Positions 8,915-18,659 are shown, numbered from the stretch's first letter. The stretch: 55,676 nt of DNA from Candidatus Hebobacterum abditum (GCA_029821875.1 JALGXW010000023.1:1-55676); one strand, 5' to 3'. A program made the numbers and translations. Notes: generated by a model not told the origin, from the letters alone.

Positions 8915-9243
8915 AGATCTATCACCTCCAAGGGATGGTCACGGAGCGCTAGCAGGGGATTCCTGCAAGCTCACGCGGTCAGACTGTCCATCACCTCCTT
9001 CCTGCCAAGGTTGCCCAGTTCCGTCGCTCACTGCACACTGGCCAGGCCTTCATCAGCGCGGACGCGACGGCAGACCTGTGCCTCCTATTGCACGCTCTGC
9101 GCCCGGAACCTCCTTCCTGGGGGAAAGGCATCCTGGCTGCCTGGGCGGGCGCCCTGCCCGTTGCCGTCATGTCGAGCAAATGCCAGTCCACTATGGAGGA
9201 GGCAGATTCCGGTCGAGTGGCTGCGTAACAGGCCCACCGCGAA
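8915..9243. other. Intergenic region upstream of the lone prepilin
   Basis: This 329-bp gap contains the prepilin leader. A second strong Shine-Dalgarno-like sequence, AAGGAGGTGATG on the minus strand (9000-8989), lies about 75 bp upstream of the real start. It is followed by only six codons (ATGGACAGTCTGACCGCGTGA). A GC-rich near-palindrome (9143-9159) may end the upstream deacetylase transcript. Confidence 0.4.
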
Positions 9244-11448
9244 TCAGACGTCGAATGAATGACTGTGGTAGGCGCGGCACTTCACGGTCGTCCTCTCGGG
9301 GAGCTTCAGCTCCATGCGGTGACGGAAGTGCAGTCTGTGGGCATCGAGCCGGTACGAGTCAGGAGTCACCTTCTCTAGGACCACCAAGTCTCGGTCTCGC
9401 AGCCAATGATACGACTCCGCAAGCGTGGCGCAACGCCACTCTCCTCCGCCGTTGATGTGGTCGATGAGCGCTCCTATGCCGTCTTGGTCTTGCTCCTGCC
9501 AGAACCAGGGGTGAATCTGCGCGTAGAGCACGTCGTAGGCATCGCCCTCAGATGGTCGTAGAGACGGGTGATGCAACCGCCAGATGAGCTCATCCCCATT
9601 CCCCAGGGGCGGGGGCCGCAGGGGATCCTCGCACGGATATAGGTCCTCGACCCAAGCCACCGGGTGTCGCTTCCCAGGATCGCCCCGGATTCCGAGGCCA
9701 GGCGGGCCCTCGAAGTGGTTGACATCGTTGAGTGTCAGCACACCCTCTGAGTTGATCATGTTGTATCCGCGATCCGCCAGCTCGCGAGGAGCATTGAGGA
9801 GAACTGTCAGGTCGAGATGGTTGCGGATGACGAGATATGTCACGAAGTCGCCGTCTTCCAGCCATTGGTCTCCCGCTGCTTCGGGATACGCCCTGATCCC
9901 CGGATAGCCCCAGGCGACCATGGTGAACCCGAGCTCGCGCTCGACGATCTCCTGCACCGCGTCCACGTTCTGGTACTGAACGTCGTAGGGAATGCCCATA
10001 TGCTTGGGGCCGGCCTGCCCGTGATCCCACGTGTGGTTCCAGAGCTGGAAGCGTGAGAGATCCAGCGACCGGAGCCAGTCGAAGACCTCCTCGTCACACG
10101 TGCCCGGGCTGATGCCCATATCGGCCTTGCCGCCGTGGGTGTCGACGGTGTCGATGAAGCGTTGGAAGCCTTGGATGTGATAGAGCGACAGATCGTCCAG
10201 CTTGAAGATGAAGCGCCGTCGGAACATCGGCTCGAGAGGGCCGGCCTCGTCCTTGTCCACACAGTCGGGCTGCGCGACCGGTTGGAAGGCATCTCGGACG
10301 CGCTTCCCCCCCTCCCATCGAGTCCCAACCGGCGTCGCGTCTGAGGTCGGGAGAGTCAATTCGTAGTGGTGGCCAGGTTTGACATCCAGCCATCCGTGTG
10401 TCAGTGCCTGTGCGCGGCCGCCTTGGAAGGCGACGGATGGCTGAGACAGCCGGGAGTCCTCCACGGTCCGGTAGCCTATGGTCGTGACCATGGCCGCCAC
10501 AACGCCGGGCCTCACACCGAACTGCGCCACTCGGCGGCCCCCGACTGTGACTGTCTCGTATGTCCTCACGTCGGCGCGGTCGCCCCGCGCCTGCACGACC
10601 ACAAATCGGGTCCAGGAACCCGGAACCGGAACTCGCACTGTCAGCGGCTCATCGTACAGCTCTGAGAGCGGAAGGCCAAACGTCTGGATCTTGCTTTCGT
10701 CACACTCTATCGCCAAGCGGAAGCCATCGTCGGTCGGATCGGCGAGAGACACTGAGGAGACTGCCTGGTACTCCTGTTCGTACTTCCACGCGTCGCCCTC
10801 GGTGGCGACCCACAGCTTGTCCTGGTTCGCCACGAGGAAGTCACAGAGGCCCAGGAAAGCCTCCTTCGTGCAGCTTATCCATTCACCGCCGATCCCGTGG
10901 AAGTGGACCTGCACCCAGCTCTCGCCCTCGATCGCCTCCTGGGCGTGTTCGATGATGTCGCCTGGATGATAGTACTCGCTCTCTGGGTCGTCACAGATGC
11001 CGTACTTGCTCGGACGTTTGAACAAGTAGTACCTCCGCATGAGCTCGCACATCTCTTCCTCGCTGATGCTCCATGTCGTGCCCCCGCCTCGTGCGAAGGG
11101 AAGCAACTTGGACCTGTCGGGGTAGAGTCGCCAGATGTGGCGCGAGCACTCGCCGATCTCGCGCTCCGCCTCCTCGTAGCTGGCGGCCCCCGCGTGGCTC
11201 ATGGTATGGTTGGCGAGTTCGTGGCCGAACCTGGGACAAACCACCTCCCAGGTATCCCTGTGCGGACCGTATCTCCTGTGCCCAGGGTTGATGAAGAACG
11301 TGCCGACGAGGCGTCTCTCATCCATGATCGGAATGGCGATCTCGGCCTGGGTCTCCATGCTGTCGTCGAACTGCATCGTGAACGCGCCGGCTTTCCCGTT
11401 CCTGAACCGCATGAGCTCTGGCTCACCGTAGTGTGAGGAGACGGACAT
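9244..11448 (-). CDS. Tandem NodB-like polysaccharide deacetylase
   Basis: A 734-residue protein with two deacetylase-type segments. The first starts at once: FTMQFDDS (DD at 28-29), then ANHTMSH (H81, H85), matching motifs 1 and 2 of carbohydrate esterase 4. A middle beta-rich region (about 230-370) follows. The second has FKLDDLS (about 415) and WNHTWDHGQ (about 471), spaced like the same two motifs. CE4 enzymes use Asp-His-His to hold a metal and remove N- or O-acetyl groups from glycans. There is no signal peptide, which is odd for an enzyme acting on polymers. I chose the ATG at 11448 because GGGGAG lies nine bases upstream; an ATG at 11454 is also possible. The gene diverges from the DUF6785 gene. 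Confidence 0.75.
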   Translation of the reverse strand: MSVSSHYGEPELMRFRNGKAGAFTMQFDDSMETQAEIAIPIMDERRLVGTFFINPGHRRYGPHRDTWEVVCPRFGHELANHTMSHAGAASYEEAEREIGECSRHIWRLYPDRSKLLPFARGGGTTWSISEEEMCELMRRYYLFKRPSKYGICDDPESEYYHPGDIIEHAQEAIEGESWVQVHFHGIGGEWISCTKEAFLGLCDFLVANQDKLWVATEGDAWKYEQEYQAVSSVSLADPTDDGFRLAIECDESKIQTFGLPLSELYDEPLTVRVPVPGSWTRFVVVQARGDRADVRTYETVTVGGRRVAQFGVRPGVVAAMVTTIGYRTVEDSRLSQPSVAFQGGRAQALTHGWLDVKPGHHYELTLPTSDATPVGTRWEGGKRVRDAFQPVAQPDCVDKDEAGPLEPMFRRRFIFKLDDLSLYHIQGFQRFIDTVDTHGGKADMGISPGTCDEEVFDWLRSLDLSRFQLWNHTWDHGQAGPKHMGIPYDVQYQNVDAVQEIVERELGFTMVAWGYPGIRAYPEAAGDQWLEDGDFVTYLVIRNHLDLTVLLNAPRELADRGYNMINSEGVLTLNDVNHFEGPPGLGIRGDPGKRHPVAWVEDLYPCEDPLRPPPLGNGDELIWRLHHPSLRPSEGDAYDVLYAQIHPWFWQEQDQDGIGALIDHINGGGEWRCATLAESYHWLRDRDLVVLEKVTPDSYRLDAHRLHFRHRMELKLPERTTVKCRAYHSHSFDV

Positions 11449-11780
11449 GGCCATAGACTCCCCGGACTAGGACGTGAGGGCCGCGTGGCAAATGTCAGAA
11501 TGGGCTCCGGACCGGGCGCCATTCCAGTGGAGCGGCCCAGGTCACGTCTACGAGGCCTCCCTGGCATCACCTTCTGTCACGCGACGGGCTGTTCGCCCGC
11601 CGCAAAGGACTTCCGATGGGTATCCCGAACTCACAGCGCTGATCAGCGAGGGAGGGCCCCGCTCTCCTCTAGGCGGCTGGCGGCCCGGGCCTGCGGTAAG
11701 GACCCACGCCGCGGATCGTCGAAGGGACCTATCCCATCTCGCCAATGAGCCCTGACGAGAGATGTGGGGAGACAAGCACG
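11449..11780. other. Divergent promoter region, no gene
   Basis: This 332-bp gap separates the deacetylase (minus) and DUF6785 (plus) genes. It contains a perfect 12-bp palindrome at 11637-11648. I see no other structure or supported ORF. Confidence 0.45.
11637..11648. promoter_or_regulatory. Perfect 12-bp palindrome, possible operator
   Basis: CGCTGATCAGCG is a perfect palindrome in the gap between two divergent genes, where an operator could control both. No regulator gene is nearby, and a 12-bp palindrome can arise by chance. Confidence 0.3.
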
Positions 11781-13697
11781 ATGGACCGGCGTCGGGCCGG
11801 CGTCTCCACCCGAGTGCTGGTGCTTGGGTTCGCGCTCATCCCGTTGAACGTCTTCTTCATCACCGGCTTCTCATGGCTCATCGACGACTTCACGGGCTGG
11901 TCCCCGATCTTCGCGAATACCCTGACGATCATCTTTGCACTGGCACTGTTGAACCCGTTTCTCCGTCGCTGGCGACCCGGGTGGGCCTTCAGTCCAGGAG
12001 AGATGCTGACGCTGTACGTTCTGATCGGCATCAGTACCGGCCTGATATCTGTCGTCTGGGCCGTGGGCGGCGTGCTGGCCGGGGTCATCTCCTACCCCTT
12101 CTGGTTCGCGACCCCTAGCAATGATTGGGAGCACCTGTTGTGGCCGAACCTGCCTCACTGGCTGACCGTTCGCGACCGGGGCCTCCTCGAGGGCTTCTTT
12201 GTGGGCGCGAGCACGGCCTATCGGTGGGAGGTGGCTCACGCGTGGGCCACTCCGGCATTCTGGTGGGCGAGCTTCGTAACCGCTCTCATGTGGGTCTGCT
12301 TGTGCCTCAACTCAATCGTGCGGCGTCGCTGGGCCGATGAGGAGAAGCTTCCCTTCCCTCTGGTCACTGTCCCTGTTCAGGTGGCGGACGAGCGACTCGG
12401 CCTGCTGAAGAACAAGGTGTTCTGGGTCGGCTTCGGGGCCTGTCTGGCCCTTCACTTCTGGAATCTGCTGTCGAGCGCGGTTCCGAGCGTGCCAGGGATC
12501 ACGCTGCACCTCAAGTTCTTCCATGCCCTCGCCAACAAGCACCCGTGGGACAAGCTGCCCTACCCGGTCATGAACATCTCGCCCTGGTCCTTCGCCCTCA
12601 TCTACCTTATCCCACTGGACATGGCATTCTCGCTGTTCTTCTTCGACCTGATGTGGAATGTGCAGTACGCTTTGTCTGCCTGGTTCGGGTGGAGTCTCTC
12701 TCGGCTTTCGGGCTTCCCATACGGGCAACATCAGTCGGCTGGCGGCCTGCTGGCAGTTGTGGCGGCGTTCTGTTGGCTGGACCGGCGCTACTTCGCGGAG
12801 ATCCTCAAGAGGGCCCTTGGCTTGAGGTCGGCGCTACAGAGCGACCGCGATGAGGCCTTCAGCTTCCGTGCCGCTCTCCTCGGAGTGATGATCGGCTGTG
12901 CCTACCTCTGGTGGTTCCTCAATCGGGCCGGAATGCAGCACTGGCTGGTCGGGGCATTGCTCAGCCTGTATTTCGCCTCCATCCTCGGGCTGGTACGCAT
13001 GCGGGCCCAGGTGGGGCCACCAGCTCACGACTTTGCCAACATGATGCCGGACAGCGTCATCATCACTGCTCTGGGAACGCGGACGCTCGGCACAGCCTCA
13101 ACAGGCATGCTCTCTCTTCTGGAGCCATATCTCGGTCAACAGGGGAATAACCCCGTGCCGCTCCAGCAAGAGGCCTTCAAGATGGCCGAGGGCGGACGGA
13201 TGGAGCGGCGTCGGATCGCCCTCGCCATGGCCCTAGTGGTTCCGCTGACGGTGTTGTGCTACTTCTGGGTGAGTGCTCACTACGGGTATCAGCTTGGACT
13301 CGCGAGTGGGCGCGCGAACCGCGAGATGCTGATGTCCCCGCGCTACATAGTGGTCGACATGGACAATTTCATCCGCAATCCGTCTACGACAGATACTTCG
13401 GCCAGCGCGGCCATGGGGTTTGGGTTCGCGTTCACCATTCTGCTGATGCACTTGAAGCTCCGGTTCGCGTGGTGGCCGATCCACCCCGCTGCCTTTCCCA
13501 TTTGCCTGTCGTGGGCCATGCAATCACTCATGCTGCCCCTCTTCGTCGTCTGGCTGTTCAAGCTCATGCTGCTGCGATATGGCGGGTTGAGGGCCCACCG
13601 CCGTGCTCTCCCCTTCTTCATCGGAGTACTCGTGGGCACGACTGTGTCTGGCATGTTTCACGGACTTCTGTTCCGGGTGCTGGGAGTGCGATGGTGA
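11781..13697 (+). CDS. DUF6785/DUF6784 multi-pass membrane protein
   Basis: A 638-residue integral membrane protein when started at 11781, where GGGGAG lies nine bases upstream (an in-frame ATG at 11745 has weaker support). Many hydrophobic segments follow a short basic N-terminus, beginning with STRVLVLGFALIPLNVFFI. The conserved ending (PAAFPICLSWAM, VVWLFKLMLLRYGGLRAHR) matches the DUF6785-DUF6784 pair, often compared with oligopeptide-type transporters. It is the only transporter-like gene in the catabolic region, so uptake of a breakdown product is plausible but unproven. A degraded tail of a second member lies about 125 bp downstream. Confidence 0.75.
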   Translation: MDRRRAGVSTRVLVLGFALIPLNVFFITGFSWLIDDFTGWSPIFANTLTIIFALALLNPFLRRWRPGWAFSPGEMLTLYVLIGISTGLISVVWAVGGVLAGVISYPFWFATPSNDWEHLLWPNLPHWLTVRDRGLLEGFFVGASTAYRWEVAHAWATPAFWWASFVTALMWVCLCLNSIVRRRWADEEKLPFPLVTVPVQVADERLGLLKNKVFWVGFGACLALHFWNLLSSAVPSVPGITLHLKFFHALANKHPWDKLPYPVMNISPWSFALIYLIPLDMAFSLFFFDLMWNVQYALSAWFGWSLSRLSGFPYGQHQSAGGLLAVVAAFCWLDRRYFAEILKRALGLRSALQSDRDEAFSFRAALLGVMIGCAYLWWFLNRAGMQHWLVGALLSLYFASILGLVRMRAQVGPPAHDFANMMPDSVIITALGTRTLGTASTGMLSLLEPYLGQQGNNPVPLQQEAFKMAEGGRMERRRIALAMALVVPLTVLCYFWVSAHYGYQLGLASGRANREMLMSPRYIVVDMDNFIRNPSTTDTSASAAMGFGFAFTILLMHLKLRFAWWPIHPAAFPICLSWAMQSLMLPLFVVWLFKLMLLRYGGLRAHRRALPFFIGVLVGTTVSGMFHGLLFRVLGVRW

Positions 13698-13770
13698 TTA
13701 CCGCAGGCCATCCGGGCCGACCTCTGGGTGAGAGCTGGCTCACCGCGTGCCCAGCCGTCCTTGCCGGGCA

Positions 13771-13805
13771 TCCGTGAGACCGGCCTGGGACGCCTCAGAG
13801 GGATC
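13771..13805 (+). repeat. Fragment related to repeat A
   Basis: The string CCGTGAGACCG, followed shortly by AGAGGG, matches the first module of repeat A (copies A2, A4, A7). The rest of the element is missing or too diverged to follow. Confidence 0.4.
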
Positions 13806-13822
13806 CCTCCGGGGCCCGTGGA

Positions 13823-14080
13823 GTGGTATCACAGTTGCTCAGCAATGGCCGATGGTTTCTACGCCCGGCCGCCTTCCTTCTGGTTCTCGGCTGGATCGTC
13901 AGGGAAACGATGGTATTCCTGCTGGCGGTCTGGCTCGTCAAGTTGATCCTTGTACGATGCGACGGGACACGCGCCCACCGCGCGGCGCCTCCGTGCTTCC
14001 TCGGCCCGCCGATCGGCGGCCTCACTGCCCAAGGTCTGGCACGTTGGGTGGAGAAGCAGGTCGGAGTCGTCTGGAGTTGA
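13823..14080 (+). pseudogene. C-terminal remnant of a second DUF6784-type membrane protein
   Basis: From about residue 10, this 85-codon frame aligns with the last 70 residues of the intact gene just upstream. RPAAFLLVLGW matches HPAAFPICLSW, and VWLVKLILVRCDGTRAHR matches VWLFKLMLLRYGGLRAHR, followed by a shared glycine-rich membrane segment. Everything upstream of that segment in the family (over 500 residues) is absent, and the ATG has no ribosome binding site. The simplest reading is the tail of a former paralogue left by deletion, or a partial duplication that has since diverged. It could instead be expressed as a two-helix peptide, but nothing supports that. Confidence 0.65.
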
Positions 14081-14193
14081 CCACGTATGTGGGGCCACCC
14101 GGAGGCCTTCGGCATCATGTCGGGAGGCCGTGCAGGGGCCGCACCAATCCACATACAGCGTTGGCTTGCACTCCACCCAGAGAGAGGATTGTG

Positions 14194-15510
14194 ATGCTCA
14201 GAGTCGGTGTGGCGAAGACCGATATCACGCCACCCGTTGGAGTCCGAATGGAGGGGTTCGAGGGACGCGCCTTCAGCGCTCTCGCGGTGCATGACCCGCT
14301 CTGGGTCCGGGCACTTGTTCTTGACGACGGCGAACGTCGCGCCGGCATAGTGGCCCTCGACATCTGCGGAGTCTCGGAGGAGATGGTTGCTCAGGTGCGC
14401 GACGCGGCGTCATCCTGCTCGGGGGTCTCGCCAGACGGGCTTATGATCGCGGCCACCCACACGCACTCGGGTCCGCGGGAGCCCGGGGACGACGCATCTG
14501 ACGACGAGAGGGCCTACTGGGGTTCACTTCCAGAGAAGCTGATCGGGGTCATTGGCGAAGCTGCTTCGGCCGTCGAGCCGGCCCGCATTGGCGCGGCGAG
14601 TGGCTGGTCTGCGGTCGGGATGAACCGGCGGCAGCGGATGTGGGGCGGCGGAGTGTGGCTGGGCCGCAATCCTCTGGGGCCGTTCGACACAGAGGTTGGG
14701 CTGGTCCGGGTGGACAGAAGCGATGGAGCCCCTCTCGCGGGTGTTCTCAACTACGCGTGTCATGCCGTGTGTCTCTCGCACCACAACTACCTGCTCTCCG
14801 CCGATTACCCGGGATATGCCATCCACTTTCTGGAGGAGCGGATGGGAGATGGCGCGACAGGGATCTTCCTCAACGGTGCCTGTGGTGACATTGACCCGAG
14901 GGAGTACTGGGAGGGCTACGGATTCGCGAACGATAGCGGCTTTCCGCAGGCCGAGAGCGCAGGAAGGGACCTAGCAGCACGCGCCATGGCTGTCTGGGAC
15001 ACGACAGATATGCGAGACGACGCGAGACTCGCCTTTGAGCGACGACAGGTCGAGCTTCCGACGAACCCCGGGCGCGCCATTGCCGCGAGCGAAGAGGCAC
15101 TCGCTAGGGCGGAGCAGGCCACGGCCGGCCCCGATGAGGCGTGGTCTCCCTACGTAACCTGGCAATCTAGGCCCGACCCGGAATGGGCGCGCCAGCGTCT
15201 CCAGCGCCTTCGGGAGGCCGGGGCGGGCCCCGTGACCGGTGAGATCCAGGCTATCAGGGCCGGTCCCGTGACATTCCTGGGCTGGCCTGGAGAGATCTTC
15301 TGCGAGCTCGGAATGCGGGTGAAGCGAGCATCGCCTCTCGCGTCGACATACATCATCGGGTATGCCAACGGCTCCATAGGGTACGTTCCCACGCCTGAGG
15401 AGTTCCCGCTGGGCGGCTACGAGGTTGATTGCGCGGTCCACCTCGACGACAACGCGGGACTCGTCCTAGTGGAGCAGTCGCTGCGCCTGCTTGACGGACT
15501 CAAGAGCTAG
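14194..15510 (+). CDS. Neutral/alkaline ceramidase-like N-terminal domain protein (paralogue 1)
   Basis: A 438-residue protein that starts directly with the family signature (VGVAKTDITPPVGVRMEGF). The ATG at 14194 has GAGAGG eight bases upstream; a much longer upstream frame is not needed. Zinc-type motifs ATHTHSGP (H89, H91) and NYACHAVCL (H190) are kept, as is the LSADYPG segment. The motif that holds the nucleophile in true neutral ceramidases (GDVSPN) reads GDIDPR here (231-236), so the Ser is Asp. The C-terminal immunoglobulin-like ceramidase domain is also absent. Hydrolysis of another amide or ester is more likely than ceramide cleavage. The paralogue at 21792 has exactly the same length. 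Confidence 0.78.
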   Translation: MLRVGVAKTDITPPVGVRMEGFEGRAFSALAVHDPLWVRALVLDDGERRAGIVALDICGVSEEMVAQVRDAASSCSGVSPDGLMIAATHTHSGPREPGDDASDDERAYWGSLPEKLIGVIGEAASAVEPARIGAASGWSAVGMNRRQRMWGGGVWLGRNPLGPFDTEVGLVRVDRSDGAPLAGVLNYACHAVCLSHHNYLLSADYPGYAIHFLEERMGDGATGIFLNGACGDIDPREYWEGYGFANDSGFPQAESAGRDLAARAMAVWDTTDMRDDARLAFERRQVELPTNPGRAIAASEEALARAEQATAGPDEAWSPYVTWQSRPDPEWARQRLQRLREAGAGPVTGEIQAIRAGPVTFLGWPGEIFCELGMRVKRASPLASTYIIGYANGSIGYVPTPEEFPLGGYEVDCAVHLDDNAGLVLVEQSLRLLDGLKS

Positions 15511-15529
15511 ACGGCATCGAAGTGTTCCC

Positions 15530-15549
15530 GAGCGGCCGACAGACCGCTC
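15530..15549. terminator. Hairpin between convergent genes
   Basis: GAGCGG (15530-15535) pairs with CCGCTC (15544-15549) around an 8-base loop, 20 bp after the stop of the ceramidase-like gene and before the convergent amidase gene. No T-run follows. Confidence 0.4.
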
Positions 15550-15753
15550 CCTCGAATGCTCGGCATCCCGGACTAGGCTCTGGGGTGGACCCATTCAGGG
15601 AGCCGGAAGCAGGGCCGCTACCCAGGCAGACGCGTCGGCTGACGGCGACGTGGGGGCAGGTGCGAGTGCCCCCGTACGACGTGTCGTCAGGCAGCCCTGC
15701 AGTGTCCGCCCGATGACCACTCATCGGCCTCCTCTGCTACTCACGGCCCCGCC

Positions 15754-16719
15754 CTAGGCTCCTTTCGCGTCGAATCTAACCGATCTCGTGTCCTGTTCCC
15801 GTCCCGTTGGTGTCGCGAGCACCGCATACAGCTCTGGCCGTCGAGTCCGGATCCACCTTCTGCCCGTGCACTCGTCGAGCAGCGACGCGTCGAGATCTGC
15901 GATGACCATATCATCGCCAGCTTTCCATGTCTCCGCGAGGATTCTCCCGTAGGGATCGATGATCATCGCATTGCCAGTTCGCACTTCGTTGTCGTCCACT
16001 CCCACCCCGTTGCTGAAGATGAGGAACAGGCCGTTATCATGCGCCCGCGTCGGCAGCCAACGCAGCAGCCAGTCCCGGCCCTTCGGGCCCCGGAACTCCT
16101 CCTCGATCGCCCCTGGGTTCGATCCTCTCTCATCCCAAAGGTGACGGTCGATGATGCCCATGACATCTGGGTCCTTGGAGTCGACTCCCCCTGTCTGGTG
16201 GGGGGCCAGTAGAATCTCCGCTCCCATCAACGCGGTGATGCGCACGTTCTCTCCGATGTTGTTGTCGTAGCATGTGAGCACTCCGGCTCTGCAGCCGTGG
16301 GACATGTCGAAGACCGTGTACTCTGATCCGGACTCCATGTGTTCGCTGATGAACGTGTGCAGTTTCCGGTGGCGTTGGAATCGCCCGTCCGGCATAGCCA
16401 CTATATAGGTGTTGTGCAGAGTCCCCTCTGGAGTGATCTCAACCAGTCCTGCTCCAACGGTCATCCCGCGTTCGGCCGCAAGCGAAGACAAAGCTCGCGA
16501 GGATGGACCATCTGGCACGGGCTCCGCCAGCGCCTCCAACTCGGTCCGCGACAGTCTGCGGAGGAACCAGTAGCCGGTAATGCAGCATTCTGGGAAGGCC
16601 ACGATCTCAACGTTCCGGTCTGCCGCCGCTTCCACGAAGCTCCGGATCCTGGCAAGGTTGGCCTGCTTGTCTCCTGCCGCGTGTTCAAACTGAACCGCCG
16701 CCACCCGCGTGTCCCTCAT
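15754..16719 (-). CDS. Carbon-nitrogen hydrolase (nitrilase superfamily amidase)
   Basis: A 321-residue cytoplasmic hydrolase with the complete Glu-Lys-Cys triad: FPECCITGY (E44), QRHRKLHTF (K119) and VLTCYDNN (C150). Length and motif spacing fit the superfamily, which hydrolyses amides, carbamoyl groups or nitriles. The region after the Cys (HQTGGVDSKDPD, then a loop with WDERGSN) is a longer insertion than in small amidases, so the substrate is unclear. The start at 16719 has AAGGAG eight bases upstream; a GTG at 16728 overlaps that site and is unlikely. It converges on the ceramidase-like gene. A role in removing amide or carbamoyl groups from sugar breakdown products is possible. Confidence 0.88.
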   Translation of the reverse strand: MRDTRVAAVQFEHAAGDKQANLARIRSFVEAAADRNVEIVAFPECCITGYWFLRRLSRTELEALAEPVPDGPSSRALSSLAAERGMTVGAGLVEITPEGTLHNTYIVAMPDGRFQRHRKLHTFISEHMESGSEYTVFDMSHGCRAGVLTCYDNNIGENVRITALMGAEILLAPHQTGGVDSKDPDVMGIIDRHLWDERGSNPGAIEEEFRGPKGRDWLLRWLPTRAHDNGLFLIFSNGVGVDDNEVRTGNAMIIDPYGRILAETWKAGDDMVIADLDASLLDECTGRRWIRTRRPELYAVLATPTGREQDTRSVRFDAKGA

Positions 16720-17351
16720 AAGAAGCACTCCTTCTCAGAGATGACTCCGGCCGGCCAAGGCTATGCAGTCCGACGGCCAGGGCCACGCCGAGGCATTCCC
16801 TTCACGGAGGAGCGGATGGAGTCCTTCGCGTCTCTGGCGTTGGTGAGCGTCGAGGTGAGCTGGCGGCGACGTTACCGACCGGCGAGCCGTCCAGGGTGCC
16901 TCCTATTGCGGTCTGACGTACGCAGGCTGTGCCGCGTCCCAAAGGCAGCGTTAGCCAAGCGCGGGAGGCCAGCCTGGCGCGCGCGTTCATCGGCCCGAGT
17001 CTTCGACTACCGCGCGTCGGCGGGAAGCCACCAGAGGTCAGGCGACATTGGGGCGGCGGGGGCACCAACGTAGGCGCAGGCGCGCACTCGCGGACGAGTT
17101 GCCGGGAAGGAGCTGACAGTTCCTGGCATGGTGAGCGGGTCCGCGCATGTAGGGGCCGGCAGGACGGTCCTGAACAGGTGTTGGGATTGTCCAGGTTGAC
17201 TCGGTGCCGTATGGTAGAATGCGTGAGGCTGAGAGACGTGCCTCCACGGCCGTCAGTGTTCTCGCAGAGCTATCAGAGGCCCGCAGAGAATATCGCGAGA
17301 TAGGTCACAGGAGCAGGCCAGGAGTCAGAGGACTATCAGGAGAGTATGGGC
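16720..17351. other. Divergent intergenic region, mostly featureless
   Basis: This 632-bp gap separates the amidase (minus) and the second GH4 (plus). Open frames in it overlap one another and lack ribosome sites. The only element I can point to is a possible sigma-70 type promoter near 17187-17215. Confidence 0.45.
17187..17215 (+). promoter_or_regulatory. Possible promoter for the second GH4 gene
   Basis: TTGTCC (17187-17192) and TATGGT (17210-17215) are 17 bases apart. They would start transcription about 130 bp before the GH4 start. Both boxes are only partial matches to consensus. Confidence 0.3.
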
Positions 17352-18659
17352 ATGAAGATCGTCGTTATCGGGGCTGGCAGCGCGGACTTCGGTATGGGCA
17401 ACCTGGCCGCACTGATGCGCTGCAGGAAGCTGCAAGGAGTTCACTTGGCGCTCGTCGACATCGATGAGCAACGGCTACGGTTGGTCGAGGGCCTAGCGCG
17501 GAGGTACAACGCCGAGTGGAGCAGCGGCCTGAGCATCGCGGCCAGCATAGACCGCCGACAGGTGCTGGGAGAGGCCGACTTCGTCATCGTATCAGTGGCC
17601 GTGGACAGAGAGGAGCGCTGGCGACACGACTTCGAGGTGACCCTGCCCTTGGGCCTGCGACAGCCCTATGCGGAGAACGGTGGGCCGGGTGGGATGGCCC
17701 ACTCCCTTCGCAACATCCCCATTCTGATGGGAATTGCGCGCGACATGGAGGAGCTCTGCCCGGGCGCCTGGATGCTCAGCTACACCAATCCAGTGCCGCG
17801 CATGGTGCGTGCCGTCGATCAGTTCTCGTCTATCCGCATAGTGGGGCTGTGCCCGGGGTTCTACATCGTCGAGCAGCAGATCGCCCAGGTCTTAGGCCGG
17901 TCGGCCGAGCAGATCGGTATTGTCGGCGCCGGCCTCAACCATTTCGGCTGGGTGCTGGACATCCGCGACACCACCACTGGAGAGGACCTCTACCCGGCCT
18001 TCAGGGAAGCGGCCCGTCGGCCCGACGCCTCCTGGTCGCCTCTCTCTCGCGCGCTCCTGCAGCGCACGGGGTACTTCCCCTATCCCAGCGATGACCACGT
18101 CGCCGAGTATCTCAACCTCTGCCACCACCCGGATCGCAAGCCTTGGGAGCGCTGGGGCCTTCACCAGTACAACTACCAGGCGCACGTATCGGGTCGGGAT
18201 TCGCTCTGGGACCGCATTCGCACGGTCGTAGAGGAAGGCGCTGACCTGGACCTGATCGGCGACAGCGCAGAACGCGAGATGACCATTCCCTTGATCCTCG
18301 GCCTAGGCTTCGGCGAGGAAGTCACCATGCCGGCCGTCAACATCCCCAACGACGGCCACCTGACGAATCTGCAGGTCGGTGGCGTAGTTGAAGTTCCCGC
18401 CCTCATCAATGGGCACGGCGTCCACGGTACTGTCCTGGGCGAACTCCCCGAACCCATCGCCGGCTGGTGCAACCTCCAGATCTCCATCTGCAACCTCGTC
18501 GCCGAGGCGGGTGTTGCCGGCTCGCGGGAGAAGGCACTTCAGGCCCTGCTGCTGGATCCCATGGTCAACGACATCGTGCAGGCGGAGGAGATAGTGGACG
18601 CCTACCTTCGGATCCATGCAGACTACCTCCCTCAGTTTGTGGATGTCGAGCGCTCGTAG
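17352..18659 (+). CDS. Glycoside hydrolase family 4, second copy
   Basis: A 435-residue GH4 enzyme. The Rossmann start is [16 protein letters not shown], with VDIDEQRL after the second strand. YTNPV (144-148), VGLCPGFY (C167) and GLNHFGW (H197) give the Cys and His metal/catalytic ligands of the family. It differs strongly from the GH4 at 2228, especially in the loop after the Rossmann fold ([13 protein letters not shown]), so the two probably take different glycosides. There is no signal peptide. I chose the ATG at 17352 because AGGAG lies nine bases upstream, whereas the ATG at 17346 is too close. It stands alone on the plus strand. Confidence 0.87.
   Translation: MKIVVIGAGSADFGMGNLAALMRCRKLQGVHLALVDIDEQRLRLVEGLARRYNAEWSSGLSIAASIDRRQVLGEADFVIVSVAVDREERWRHDFEVTLPLGLRQPYAENGGPGGMAHSLRNIPILMGIARDMEELCPGAWMLSYTNPVPRMVRAVDQFSSIRIVGLCPGFYIVEQQIAQVLGRSAEQIGIVGAGLNHFGWVLDIRDTTTGEDLYPAFREAARRPDASWSPLSRALLQRTGYFPYPSDDHVAEYLNLCHHPDRKPWERWGLHQYNYQAHVSGRDSLWDRIRTVVEEGADLDLIGDSAEREMTIPLILGLGFGEEVTMPAVNIPNDGHLTNLQVGGVVEVPALINGHGVHGTVLGELPEPIAGWCNLQISICNLVAEAGVAGSREKALQALLLDPMVNDIVQAEEIVDAYLRIHADYLPQFVDVERS

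Noticed and set aside
13747-14193. Upstream extension of the ceramidase-like frame
   Set aside because: The family start (MLRVGVAKTDITPP) at 14194 has its own ribosome site, and the extension overlaps the DUF6784 remnant in another frame.
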